The notes under the pieces were generated by a model. That model was not told where the DNA came from. It saw only the letters and a program-made list of their open reading frames with translations, and did not search any database. The position numbers and the translations under genes are program-made. From Lactobacillaceae bacterium (lineage in GTDB: Bacteria > Bacillota > Bacilli > Lactobacillales > Lactobacillaceae): a DNA stretch of 64,000 nucleotides. Shown here piece after piece: positions 48,593 through 56,065 of the stretch (positions are counted from its first letter, which is position 1; each line of letters opens with the position of its first letter). The stretch is taken from the NCBI GenBank assembly GCA_031289015.1, contig JAITQG010000014.1:1-64000 (forward strand), given 5' to 3'.

Positions 48593-49465
48593 ATGAAACG
48601 AAAACATATTTTATCGGGCTTGGCAGCCATCGGGATTTGCTTTGGTGCGGTGTATATTGAAAGTGCAGTGAACAACGCATCGACAGCCGCCCATGAATAC
48701 GCCACAACTAAACAAGCTAATGTAGACAACCAACAATTAGAAATTAATCAACATAAAAAGCATTATTTACATATCAGCAATGTCTTAAAAACCCACGCGA
48801 TTAGTCAGGTGGATACATATACAGTTCAACAAGGTGATTCATTAGGTTCGATTGCAGCTAAGCACAACATCGCCCTAGAAGATTTACTAAAATTAAATGG
48901 GATTACGCATGATCAAGTGATTGTCCACGGTGATCAAATTAAAATTAAAGACAAAGGAACAGCAAAATTCAGTGCCGGGATCACAAAGCCTGCTCAACCA
49001 GTAAAACAACCGGTCGATGATGCGGCGACTAAGGTGGTCCCAACACCAACCAACAATGATGTTGATGATGTCACCCCAACGCCAGCACCGGCACCAGATG
49101 TTTCAAATGATACACCAGACCGCACTGATGGGATGAACTTTAACGGTTATCATTTCCCCATTACAGGCTTCTCGGGTAGTGGATACACGCCGCAAAACAC
49201 GCCTTATATCTTCGCTTGGGCTGGTTTAGCTAATTATTATCTCGCTGAGGCCGCATCTGATGCTGGCCGAGCCGTGCGCACGTTAGGGGCAGGGAGTGAA
49301 ATCGTCTTAAATGGCCAAAAGCTCCATGTTGCGTCAGTCAATAGCGGATTAGAACGGGTTAGTTCATTTGATTACGTGGCTAATCAATTACAACACCATC
49401 GCATTGCCATTCAAACGTGTGATGATGCAACTGGTGCACATATTACCGTAATTTTTGCTGATTAA
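48593..49465 (+). CDS. LysM-domain exported protein
   Basis: A 290-aa protein. An N-terminal membrane or signal segment (ILSGLAAIGICFGAVYIESA) is followed by a helical linker and a LysM domain (residues about 79-122: YTVQQGDSLGSIAAKHNIAL, DLLKLNGI), which binds peptidoglycan. A Pro/Thr-rich spacer (about 130-180) leads to a C-terminal domain of about 110 residues ending QTCDDATGAHITVIFAD. The Thr-Cys and strand pattern recalls sortase folds, but I could not confirm catalytic His and Arg. AAGGAG precedes the ATG. Confidence 0.8.
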   Translation: MKRKHILSGLAAIGICFGAVYIESAVNNASTAAHEYATTKQANVDNQQLEINQHKKHYLHISNVLKTHAISQVDTYTVQQGDSLGSIAAKHNIALEDLLKLNGITHDQVIVHGDQIKIKDKGTAKFSAGITKPAQPVKQPVDDAATKVVPTPTNNDVDDVTPTPAPAPDVSNDTPDRTDGMNFNGYHFPITGFSGSGYTPQNTPYIFAWAGLANYYLAEAASDAGRAVRTLGAGSEIVLNGQKLHVASVNSGLERVSSFDYVANQLQHHRIAIQTCDDATGAHITVIFAD

Positions 49466-49535
49466 ACGTTACAAAAATACATATACATATAGAAAAGGAC
49501 CAAGCAGAAATGCTTAGTCCTTTTTACAATTAAGT

Positions 49536-50393
49536 TTAAAATGTTGTTTCATCAGGGTTGGTGTGTAGGCGCCCAACGCCGTGCAAAGCATCCAACGCCT
49601 TCACATCAGCATCAGTTAATTCGAAATCGAATACTTCAGTGTTTGACACGATGCGATCTTGATGAATTGACTTAGGCAAAGGCAAGAAACCGTGTTGCAA
49701 TTGCCAACGCAAAATAATTTGGGCTGGTGTCTTGCTATACTTAGTGGCAACCGCTTGGATCTCTGGAACTTCTAACATAGTTCCAGTGCCAAGTGGTGAG
49801 TAAGCTTCAGTCAATGTATCGTGAGCGTCATTGAATGCGACTGCTTCTTCTTCAAGGTCCGATGGATTGACGTGCAATTGATTAACGTGTGGCGTTACCT
49901 TAGCAGTCTTCAACAAGGCTTCAAAGTGGTGGGGTTGGAAGTTTGAAATGCCAATGGCACGTACCTTGCCACTAGCATAAGCTTCTTCCATGGCGCGCCA
50001 AGCATCAGCGTTGGCAGCTTCCCAATCTTCACGATAGTTAACTGGGTTTGGCCAGTGAATCAAATAAAGATCCAAATAGTCCAGTTGCAAACGACCCAAG
50101 CTATCTTCTAAGGCTTGCTTAGCACCTTCGTATGAGTGCGCGTCATTCCATAATTTAGAAGTTACGAACAATGTTTCACGTGGAACATTGGCATCTTTAA
50201 TGGCCCGGCCAATTGATGCTTCATTGCCGTATACAGCCGCAGTATCGATGTGACGATAACCGGCAGCAAGGGCGTCGATAGTGCTCTGATAGGCTACGTC
50301 GCCATCTGGTGTTTGCCAAGTTCCAAAACCGATAATTGGAATCCTAACGCCATTAGCTAATTCGTAGGTGTCAGTTAGTGATGTAAAACTCAT
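49536..50393 (-). CDS. Aldo/keto reductase
   Basis: An NADPH-dependent carbonyl reductase of 285 aa, related to 2,5-diketo-gluconate reductases. The catalytic tetrad region shows GYRHIDTAAVYGNE (Asp and Tyr), SKLWND (Lys) and LIHWPNP (His). The cofactor end is LPKSIHQDRIVSN. The ATG at 50393 follows CGGAGGAC; the frame extends to 50429 without a site. A parS site (50172-50187) lies in its coding sequence over codons for N-V-P-R-E-T. It is divergent from the TetR gene at 50650, a possible regulator. Confidence 0.93.
   Translation of the reverse strand: MSFTSLTDTYELANGVRIPIIGFGTWQTPDGDVAYQSTIDALAAGYRHIDTAAVYGNEASIGRAIKDANVPRETLFVTSKLWNDAHSYEGAKQALEDSLGRLQLDYLDLYLIHWPNPVNYREDWEAANADAWRAMEEAYASGKVRAIGISNFQPHHFEALLKTAKVTPHVNQLHVNPSDLEEEAVAFNDAHDTLTEAYSPLGTGTMLEVPEIQAVATKYSKTPAQIILRWQLQHGFLPLPKSIHQDRIVSNTEVFDFELTDADVKALDALHGVGRLHTNPDETTF
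50172..50187. other. parS site 4 (inside the aldo/keto reductase gene)
   Basis: TGTTTCACGTGGAACA, a 16-base palindromic parS match in coding sequence. Confidence 0.85.
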
Positions 50394-50649
50394 GATATGT
50401 CCTCCGATATTGTAAGTGCACACTGTCAAAAACGCGTTAATGACAGAAGAATATAGTTGGACTTCTTCAGTCAGTTGCAGCTGATTGTGACGGATGTGAG
50501 AATCACGTGTTCCACGACAGAACTAAACCGCCTTTTTGCCTATAAAACCATTATAGAGTTTATTTCCAAAATTTACACTAATCAGTACCCGTTTTTTGGG
50601 ATGTGCTATCATTATTGTTATATAGAAGATTTAGATGAAAGGATTGCAC

Positions 50650-51228
50650 ATGGCTAAAGTTAATGATCAAGAAATCTTTATTGCTGCTCGGGCAGTGCTA
50701 GACGCTAAGGGATTTGAGAAAGCGCGCTTGGCTGACGTGGCCCGCAAATTGGGTATTTCGCCCGCTGCCTTATACAAGCATTTTAGCAATAAAGAAGATT
50801 TATTTAGTTCAATTGTTGAAGTCTGGGTCGAGAAAATGGATAAGCCCGCCTTGGATAAAGCGGTGCGGATGCCTGAAAACGAGCGGATTACTTTTTTGCA
50901 TGATTGGTTGTTGGAGTTTATGACAGCGCGGCGGGTGGCCTTTACTGAAGACCCGCAAATGCTGGTATATTATGAAAAATTACTGGCGGATGGCTCGGAC
51001 TTGTTAACTCAGCGGGTGCAAAAATTTGCTAGTGCCGTTGAGCATATCATGGCGTGGGATACTTTTAAGCAACAACGTGGGATGACCATCATGTTTGCGT
51101 TGACGTATTTTTATCACCCATTCTTTGCAGATAAGTGGGATGATACCCTGTTTCAAACGTTATTTGAATCAACTTGGTTAGAATTGTTGCCAATTATCAG
51201 CCAAGACCTTGAAATTCAAGAACACTAA
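50650..51228 (+). CDS. TetR/AcrR-family transcriptional regulator
   Basis: A 192-aa regulator. The HTH is residues about 22-48 (RLADVARKLGISPAALYKHF). The C-terminal half (about 80-190) is a TetR_C-like helical bundle. The ATG at 50650 has AAAGGA upstream; the frame begins at 50635 but without a site. It is divergent from the aldo/keto reductase, the arrangement typical of a local repressor. The ligand is unknown. Confidence 0.88.
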   Translation: MAKVNDQEIFIAARAVLDAKGFEKARLADVARKLGISPAALYKHFSNKEDLFSSIVEVWVEKMDKPALDKAVRMPENERITFLHDWLLEFMTARRVAFTEDPQMLVYYEKLLADGSDLLTQRVQKFASAVEHIMAWDTFKQQRGMTIMFALTYFYHPFFADKWDDTLFQTLFESTWLELLPIISQDLEIQEH

Positions 51229-51276
51229 TAATCCAGTCAATATTCAAGCGTGTGAACAGGGTTGTTCAGGCGCTTT

Positions 51277-52017
51277 TTAGTTATCAAGTGAAAAGGCGTT
51301 TAAAAACTCGGTAATTCGTTGAGTCGGCTCACTAAAGAACTCACTTGGTGTGCCGTCAAATTCGATAGCCCCATCTTCAAGGAAAATAATTCGGTCAGCA
51401 GCGGCTTTGGCAAACTCCAAATTGTGCGTCACAATAATCATTGATTGGTTCGCACTAGCAATTTGCTTGAGAATCTTTAAGATGATGACTTCCATCTCGG
51501 GATCCAAAGCAGAGGTTGGTTCGTCTAGCAACAAATAACTGGGATGCATCGCAAGCGCCCGCGCAATAGCGATACGTTGGGTTTGGCCGCCTGAAAGTTG
51601 GTATGGATAGCGGTCGGCGGTATTGTCGAGGTGTACGGCCTTTAATAATTCGTGCGCCTCGCTAATGGCGGATTGTTTACTCATCTTGGCGACGTGGACT
51701 GGCGCCTCGATGATATTCCCTAAGACTGTCAGATGATCAAACATGCGTGGTGTTTGAAAGACCATGCCGGTTTTGCGCCGGACTTGTAATAAAACGTCTT
51801 GGGTAATGGGTTGAGCAAAATCAAGCGTCACGTCGTCAATGGTGTAAAGACCAGAATCAGGCGTTTCTAGCAAGTTTAAAGAGCGCAACAAAGTCGACTT
51901 GCCTGAACCTGAAGGCCCAAGGATGACAGTGGTTTCTTGGGGCTTGATTTCTAGATCGATGGCCTTTAAAGCGTGCTGATTTTTAAATTGTTTATCGAGT
52001 TTAGTTAGTTTTAGCAT
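51277..52017 (-). CDS. ABC transporter ATP-binding protein, polar amino acid type
   Basis: The nucleotide-binding subunit, 246 aa. Walker A GPSGSGKSTLL, Q-loop VFQTPRMFDHLTV, signature LSGGQTQRIAIARAL, Walker B YLLLDEPTSALD and the H-loop VTHNLEFA are all complete. It closely follows the permease gene (3 bases). With the permease and the binding protein at 53129 it forms an amino acid importer, possibly for cystine. Confidence 0.93.
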   Translation of the reverse strand: MLKLTKLDKQFKNQHALKAIDLEIKPQETTVILGPSGSGKSTLLRSLNLLETPDSGLYTIDDVTLDFAQPITQDVLLQVRRKTGMVFQTPRMFDHLTVLGNIIEAPVHVAKMSKQSAISEAHELLKAVHLDNTADRYPYQLSGGQTQRIAIARALAMHPSYLLLDEPTSALDPEMEVIILKILKQIASANQSMIIVTHNLEFAKAAADRIIFLEDGAIEFDGTPSEFFSEPTQRITEFLNAFSLDN

Positions 52018-52020
52018 GGT

Positions 52021-52722
52021 TTACTCCTGTGTTTTGACAAACCGATCGGCCCAGTTTTGTAGGTAGTGCTGGGGAATCGAAAGGATTGAGACGAACAATG
52101 CGTAAATGGCGGCGACAAGTAAGTACATTTGCAGTGGTTCAAAGGTCGCAGCGGCAAATTGTTGGCCAAGGTAGAACATTTCGACAATCGTGACGACGGA
52201 TGCCAACGAAGTGTCTTTAACTAAGCTGATAAACGAGTTTGCCAAAGTTGGAATCGACACCCGCAGCGCTTGGGGTAAGACGATGCGCAAGTAGGTTTGG
52301 CTACCCGTCATGCCAAGTGAAGCGGCGGCTTCGCGTTGAGTGTCGGGGATTGAAGTGATGGCGGCGCGAATGGCTTCTGATGCGTATGCCCCCGTGTTTA
52401 ATGACAATACCCAGATAGCGGCGGCCCAACCAGAGGGTGATAACCAGCTAATGCCTAATTTTGGCAGGCCGTAAAAGAACACGAATAATTGAACCAACAT
52501 CGGCGTTGAGCGAAAGAGCCAGACGTAAAACCAGGCAATGAAACGGACACCGTGCCACGCTTGGGCTTTTAGACCAATGAATTGCGGATTGAATGAGCGA
52601 ATCACCGCGACTAAGCCAGCAATTAAAATGGCGAAAACAAATGAGATGAGGGCTAAGGGGATAGTGTACGTTAATCCGGCCACGATCAATTTCGGGGCGT
52701 AGGTAGCTATGAATTCAAGCAT
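52021..52722 (-). CDS. ABC transporter permease, polar amino acid type
   Basis: A 233-aa HisM/GlnP-family membrane subunit with five membrane segments. The EAA loop contacting the ATPase is REAAASLGMTGSQTYLRIVLPQALR. The N-terminal part has FRSTPMLVQLFVFFYGLP, characteristic of His/Glu/Arg/opine permeases. It is divergent from the substrate-binding gene and read from a promoter at 52926-52954. Confidence 0.93.
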   Translation of the reverse strand: MLEFIATYAPKLIVAGLTYTIPLALISFVFAILIAGLVAVIRSFNPQFIGLKAQAWHGVRFIAWFYVWLFRSTPMLVQLFVFFYGLPKLGISWLSPSGWAAAIWVLSLNTGAYASEAIRAAITSIPDTQREAAASLGMTGSQTYLRIVLPQALRVSIPTLANSFISLVKDTSLASVVTIVEMFYLGQQFAAATFEPLQMYLLVAAIYALFVSILSIPQHYLQNWADRFVKTQE

Positions 52723-52742
52723 GAAGACTCCTTTAAGGTGTG

Positions 52743-52782
52743 ATTATAATAAAAAAATGCCAGTCCTTGAACGGGCCGGCAC
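52743..52782 (-). terminator. Leader hairpin upstream of the permease gene
   Basis: On the minus strand GTGCCGGCCCG...TGGCAC-like pairing (TGCC.G.CC/GG.C.GGCA) ends in ATTTTTTTA before the permease start. Lying between promoter and gene, it looks like a leader attenuator. The controlling signal is not identified. Confidence 0.5.
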
Positions 52783-52925
52783 TTTGACGTTTAATTTGAA
52801 TTGATAGTATACCAAATCAACCTAACGCAAAGTGGGCGCTAGGTACGTGCAAGCTGCAATTGAAGTTGAGGCAAGACGCATGATTTAATCGGTTCCTTAA
52901 AACTAAATTTGTATGTTACAAATAT

Positions 52926-52954
52926 ATTGTAGAGGTTCCACTTACTTTATGCAA
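52926..52954 (-). promoter_or_regulatory. Promoter of the permease-ATPase pair
   Basis: On the minus strand -35 TTGCAT (52954-52949), 17-base spacer and -10 TACAAT (52931-52926). Transcription would give a leader of about 200 bases. Confidence 0.65.
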
Positions 52955-52957
52955 GGG

Positions 52958-52986
52958 TTGACGGCCAAAAATTTTAAGGTTATATT
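52958..52986 (+). promoter_or_regulatory. Promoter of the substrate-binding protein
   Basis: -35 TTGACG (52958-52963), 17-base spacer and -10 TATATT (52981-52986). It is back to back with the minus-strand promoter, with only 3 bases between the two -35 boxes. Confidence 0.75.
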
Positions 52987-53021
52987 TGCCGAGTAATGTT
53001 TTTTAAATGGAGGCAGTTAAG

Positions 53022-53081
53022 ATGAATTTAATTTCAACGCAAATAAGCAACCAACACACGCCTCTTTTGGGTCGATGTTAA
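53022..53081 (+). CDS. Leader ORF, 19 aa, ending Leu-Leu-Gly-Arg-Cys
   Basis: An ATG preceded by a perfect GGAGG at 8 bases spacing opens a 19-codon frame, MNLIS...LLGRC, then TAA. It lies in the 5' leader of the binding-protein mRNA, 47 bases before that start. The strong ribosome-binding site shows translation is likely. A terminal Cys codon in the leader of an amino acid importer gene suggests cysteine-dependent attenuation, which is an inference. The spacer between the two ORFs can form small GC-containing stems (AGCGC...GGCG). Confidence 0.55.
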   Translation: MNLISTQISNQHTPLLGRC

Positions 53082-53128
53082 AGCGCTTGTCAGGCGATTG
53101 ATGCACTAACTAAACCTAGGAGAAAAAA

Positions 53129-53926
53129 ATGACAAAAATGATTAAGAATGTGGCGCTTGCCGCCGTGGCAACTTTATTAGCAGGTAGTTTGGCGACGACA
53201 AGTGTTGCCGCCGCTAGCTATACCAGTGAACTAAAGACTAAAAAGACGTTAACAATTGGCTTGGAAGGTACGTATTCACCGTTCTCATACCGGGATTCGA
53301 CCGGCAAGTTGGTTGGCTATGACGTTTCAGTGGGTAAGGCGATTGCTAAGCAGTTGAAGCTTAAGCCAGTGTTTGTCACAACCAAGTTTGATTCATTGGT
53401 GGCCGGGCTTGATTCACAAAAATATGACATCGTATTAAACAACATGTCAAAGAACCCCGAACGCAGTAAGCATTACGCGTTTGGTAGTGCATATTTGTAT
53501 ACTGGAGCTGTTTTAATTGTTAAGAAGGGCTCAGATATTAAAGTTGCCAAGGATCTCAAGGGTGCCACGGCGGCCCAAACAGCCGAATCAAACTTTGGCA
53601 TCGCGGCCGTCAAGCTTGGTGCAAAACTCGTTGCATCACCAGGCTTTGCCGAATCGATGAACTTGATTGAATCTGGTAAAGTTGAGGCGACAATTAATGA
53701 CAATGGCGCTTGGGGAGTCTACAAGAAGGCCAACCCTAAGGAAGCCGCAAAGTTGCGAACGATTAACGTGACTAAGGAAGCCGGTGCATCTAAGGCATAT
53801 CCAATGTTGAACAAAAAAGATACGAAGTTGACGAAAGCTGTCAAAAAGGCTGAAAAGCAATTGAAGGCGAACGGGCAATTAAAGAAGTTGTCAATTAAGT
53901 ACTTTGGGACTAATTTAACTAAATAA
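53129..53926 (+). CDS. Amino acid ABC transporter substrate-binding protein
   Basis: A family 3 extracellular solute-binding protein of 265 aa (LTIGLEGTYSPFSYRDSTGKLVGYDVSVGKAIAKQL). The ligand-binding Arg and Asp regions are NNMSKNPERSKHYAF and VEATINDNGAW. The N-terminus is a signal peptide (AAVATLLAGSLATTSVAAA) with no lipobox Cys, so the protein would be secreted instead of being a lipoprotein. That is unusual for a Gram-positive ABC binding protein. The family resembles TcyA/FliY-type cystine and glutamine binders. The permease and ATPase are divergent at 51277-52722. Confidence 0.92.
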   Translation: MTKMIKNVALAAVATLLAGSLATTSVAAASYTSELKTKKTLTIGLEGTYSPFSYRDSTGKLVGYDVSVGKAIAKQLKLKPVFVTTKFDSLVAGLDSQKYDIVLNNMSKNPERSKHYAFGSAYLYTGAVLIVKKGSDIKVAKDLKGATAAQTAESNFGIAAVKLGAKLVASPGFAESMNLIESGKVEATINDNGAWGVYKKANPKEAAKLRTINVTKEAGASKAYPMLNKKDTKLTKAVKKAEKQLKANGQLKKLSIKYFGTNLTK

Positions 53927-53935
53927 CACCAGTGA

Positions 53936-53967
53936 AAGATTGAAACAACAAAGTTTCAATCTTTTTT
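53936..53967 (+). terminator. Terminator of the binding-protein gene
   Basis: AAGATTGAAAC/GTTTCAATCTT stem with a short loop followed by TTTTTT. Confidence 0.85.
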
Positions 53968-54020
53968 AAATTGCCGCGTAATTAATTGACCGGCAAGCTG
54001 TAAAGTGTGAATATGAAAGC

Positions 54021-54221
54021 ATGAAAACAGAAGTTATTAAAAAAGACCAGAATTTAACGATCACCTTAACGGCTGATAATTTAAGAACATTAGGCTTTAT
54101 CGAGGGCGATATTGTTGAAACGCATGTTGTTGCTGATACAATTGAAATCAAAAGGATTAGTAAATATGCCATGATGAATCACGACGATTTACGAGCCGAA
54201 CTAAAAAAACACTTTTCATGA
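54021..54221 (+). CDS. AbrB/MazE-like small DNA-binding protein
   Basis: A 66-aa protein with a SpoVT-AbrB-type swapped-hairpin pattern: NLTITLTADNLRTLGFIEGDIVETHVVADTIEIKRI, as in MazE antitoxins. No toxin gene is next to it; the next gene is an acylphosphatase. The ribosome-binding site is weak (GAAAG). The gene ends with an ATGA overlap into an upstream extension of the next frame. Low-to-moderate certainty as a transcriptional regulator. Confidence 0.6.
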   Translation: MKTEVIKKDQNLTITLTADNLRTLGFIEGDIVETHVVADTIEIKRISKYAMMNHDDLRAELKKHFS

Positions 54222-54250
54222 CGTATTCTAAGATATCGGGGAGGCTAACT

Positions 54251-54523
54251 ATGCAGGCAGTCAAAATTCGAGTTTTTGGGCTTGTACAAGGGGTTGGGTT
54301 TCGCTATTCAACCAAAATGATTGCAGATAAATTAGCAATCACGGGAATTGTGTGGAACATCAGTGATGGCACCGTAAAGATCATTGCACAGGGCGCTGAT
54401 GAACAACTACAGAAATTTATCCAGGCAATCAAAGCTAGTCCGTCGCCGTTTGCAAACGTAGAACGGATAGAAGTTGAATCAACGCAACCTGACCCAACTT
54501 TGCACGGATTTAGAACAGCTTAA
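54251..54523 (+). CDS. acyP: Acylphosphatase
   Basis: A 90-aa ferredoxin-like enzyme that cleaves acyl phosphates. The active-site loop is VFGLVQGVGFRYST with catalytic Arg, and the catalytic Asn is in GIVWNISDGTVKI. The ATG at 54251 follows GGGGAGG; the frame extends further up without a good site. The family is also involved in [NiFe]-free phosphate metabolism; its physiological role is unclear. Confidence 0.92.
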   Translation: MQAVKIRVFGLVQGVGFRYSTKMIADKLAITGIVWNISDGTVKIIAQGADEQLQKFIQAIKASPSPFANVERIEVESTQPDPTLHGFRTA

Positions 54524-54532
54524 TTCAAAAAC

Positions 54533-54572
54533 AAAACACTAAATGTTTCACGTGGAACATTTAGTGTTTTTA
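54533..54572 (+). terminator. acyP terminator containing parS
   Basis: ACACTAAATGTT/AACATTTAGTGT stem followed by TTTTTATTT; the apex of the hairpin is parS site 5. Confidence 0.85.
54544..54559. other. parS site 5 (inside the acyP terminator)
   Basis: TGTTTCACGTGGAACA, embedded symmetrically in the terminator stem-loop. Confidence 0.88.
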
Positions 54573-54681
54573 TTTAATGGGTGAAAGGTATATGATTAGA
54601 TTTATAAATGCAAAACTGAGCGGCGACGTGGGTTAACCCGTCGCTGTTAGTTACTGTAATCAAATATTACGAGGATCAATT

Positions 54682-55806
54682 ATGCTAAAAAAATTTGAAA
54701 AACAACCAATTTTGTATTGGACCCTTGAATTACTAGCGCTGGCGATGCTGATATTAGTCGTGGCGCAGTTGAAATTCATTTTCGATCCAATTGGAAAGTT
54801 CGTGGGGGCGGTCTTTGTACCGGTCATTATTTCTGGGTTTCTATACTACCTATTAAATCCGTTTGTCATGACCTTGCAAAAGATTCCGTTGACGAAGACA
54901 CAAAAATTGCCACGCTGGTTAGCGATTACGTTGGTCATGATTATCGCAGCTACTGTCGTTGCCCTTGGCGGGATATTGCTGATCCCCAAACTAATCAATC
55001 AACTGGTTAAATTAGCTACCGCGATGCCAGGGTTGATTCATTCTGGGCAAAATTTCATCGACCAAGCTGCCAACTGGGATTTCGTGCAAAAAGTCTCCCA
55101 TCAAATTGATATGAATCAATTCAACACCAAGCTTCAACACATGGCGGGCAATATGGTCAATGGCTTGGCCGATAGTATGACCAATTTGTTGGGGATGGTT
55201 ACTAGCATCACAATTGTGGCGGTTACAGTCCCTGTCATGACAATTTATATGTTGGCTGACGGGAATAAATTAGTACCGTTTTTGAAAAAATTATTCCCAA
55301 AAAACCAACAAGATAACGTTGAGGACATCTTTGGTCGCTTGAATTTCACCATTTCAAAATATATTGTGGGGCAAGCGATTGAAATGTTGTTCGTTGCCGT
55401 CTTCACCACGGCGGGTTATTTCATGATCGGGCAAAATTATGCGCTACTCCTTGGGGTGGCAGCTGGAATTGCCAACATTATTCCATATGTCGGCCCCTAT
55501 ATCGGGATTGTACCGGCGCTCTTTGTTGCATTTATCCAATCACCTTGGCAGTTTGTATGGGTCATTATCGTAGTTTTGATTGTCCAACAAATTGATGGTA
55601 ATTTATTGTATCCACGGATCATCGGGGCAACGTTGAACATCCATCCAATGACGATTATCATAATTTTGTTGGCAGCTGGTAATATTGCTGGCATTCCGGG
55701 GATGATTTTAGCCATTCCAATGTATGCGGTGGTCCGGACTTTGGCGGTTTATGCCTGGGAATTGCTTCATTTGCAAGACAGTGTGCAAGGCGACGAGGCA
55801 GCTTAA
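54682..55806 (+). CDS. AI-2E/PerM-family transporter
   Basis: A 374-aa membrane protein with seven to eight membrane segments. The family region is IVGQAIEMLFVAVFTTAGYF, LLLGVAAGIANIIPYVGPYIG and QQIDGNLLYPRIIG, the last two near-invariant. Members export autoinducer-2 or act as sodium/proton antiporters. The function is not set by sequence alone. A stem-loop at about 55821-55860 follows. Confidence 0.9.
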   Translation: MLKKFEKQPILYWTLELLALAMLILVVAQLKFIFDPIGKFVGAVFVPVIISGFLYYLLNPFVMTLQKIPLTKTQKLPRWLAITLVMIIAATVVALGGILLIPKLINQLVKLATAMPGLIHSGQNFIDQAANWDFVQKVSHQIDMNQFNTKLQHMAGNMVNGLADSMTNLLGMVTSITIVAVTVPVMTIYMLADGNKLVPFLKKLFPKNQQDNVEDIFGRLNFTISKYIVGQAIEMLFVAVFTTAGYFMIGQNYALLLGVAAGIANIIPYVGPYIGIVPALFVAFIQSPWQFVWVIIVVLIVQQIDGNLLYPRIIGATLNIHPMTIIIILLAAGNIAGIPGMILAIPMYAVVRTLAVYAWELLHLQDSVQGDEAA

Positions 55807-55820
55807 AATTAACGTTAAAT

Positions 55821-55860
55821 AATGCAGTACTGGGGGCTTAACCTAGTGCTGTATTTTTTG
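55821..55860 (+). terminator. Terminator of the AI-2E family gene
   Basis: Interrupted stem AATGCAGTACTGGGG...CCTAGTGCTGTATT followed by TTTTT. Confidence 0.7.
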
Positions 55861-56065
55861 TTTTCAAAGGGTAATTCCGCGAAAACGGACGATGCTCATA
55901 TAGTCATAACCCCCCCAAAAAAAAACTCTTACGAACCATAATTTAACTAAGTAAAAACCGCATACTATAGGTAGATACTAGCCCTACTGACGGGATGGCA
56001 TCCTCACACATAAAAATGAAAAACATAAAAATTAAACAATTAACTCAATGCGAGGGAATTAAATC

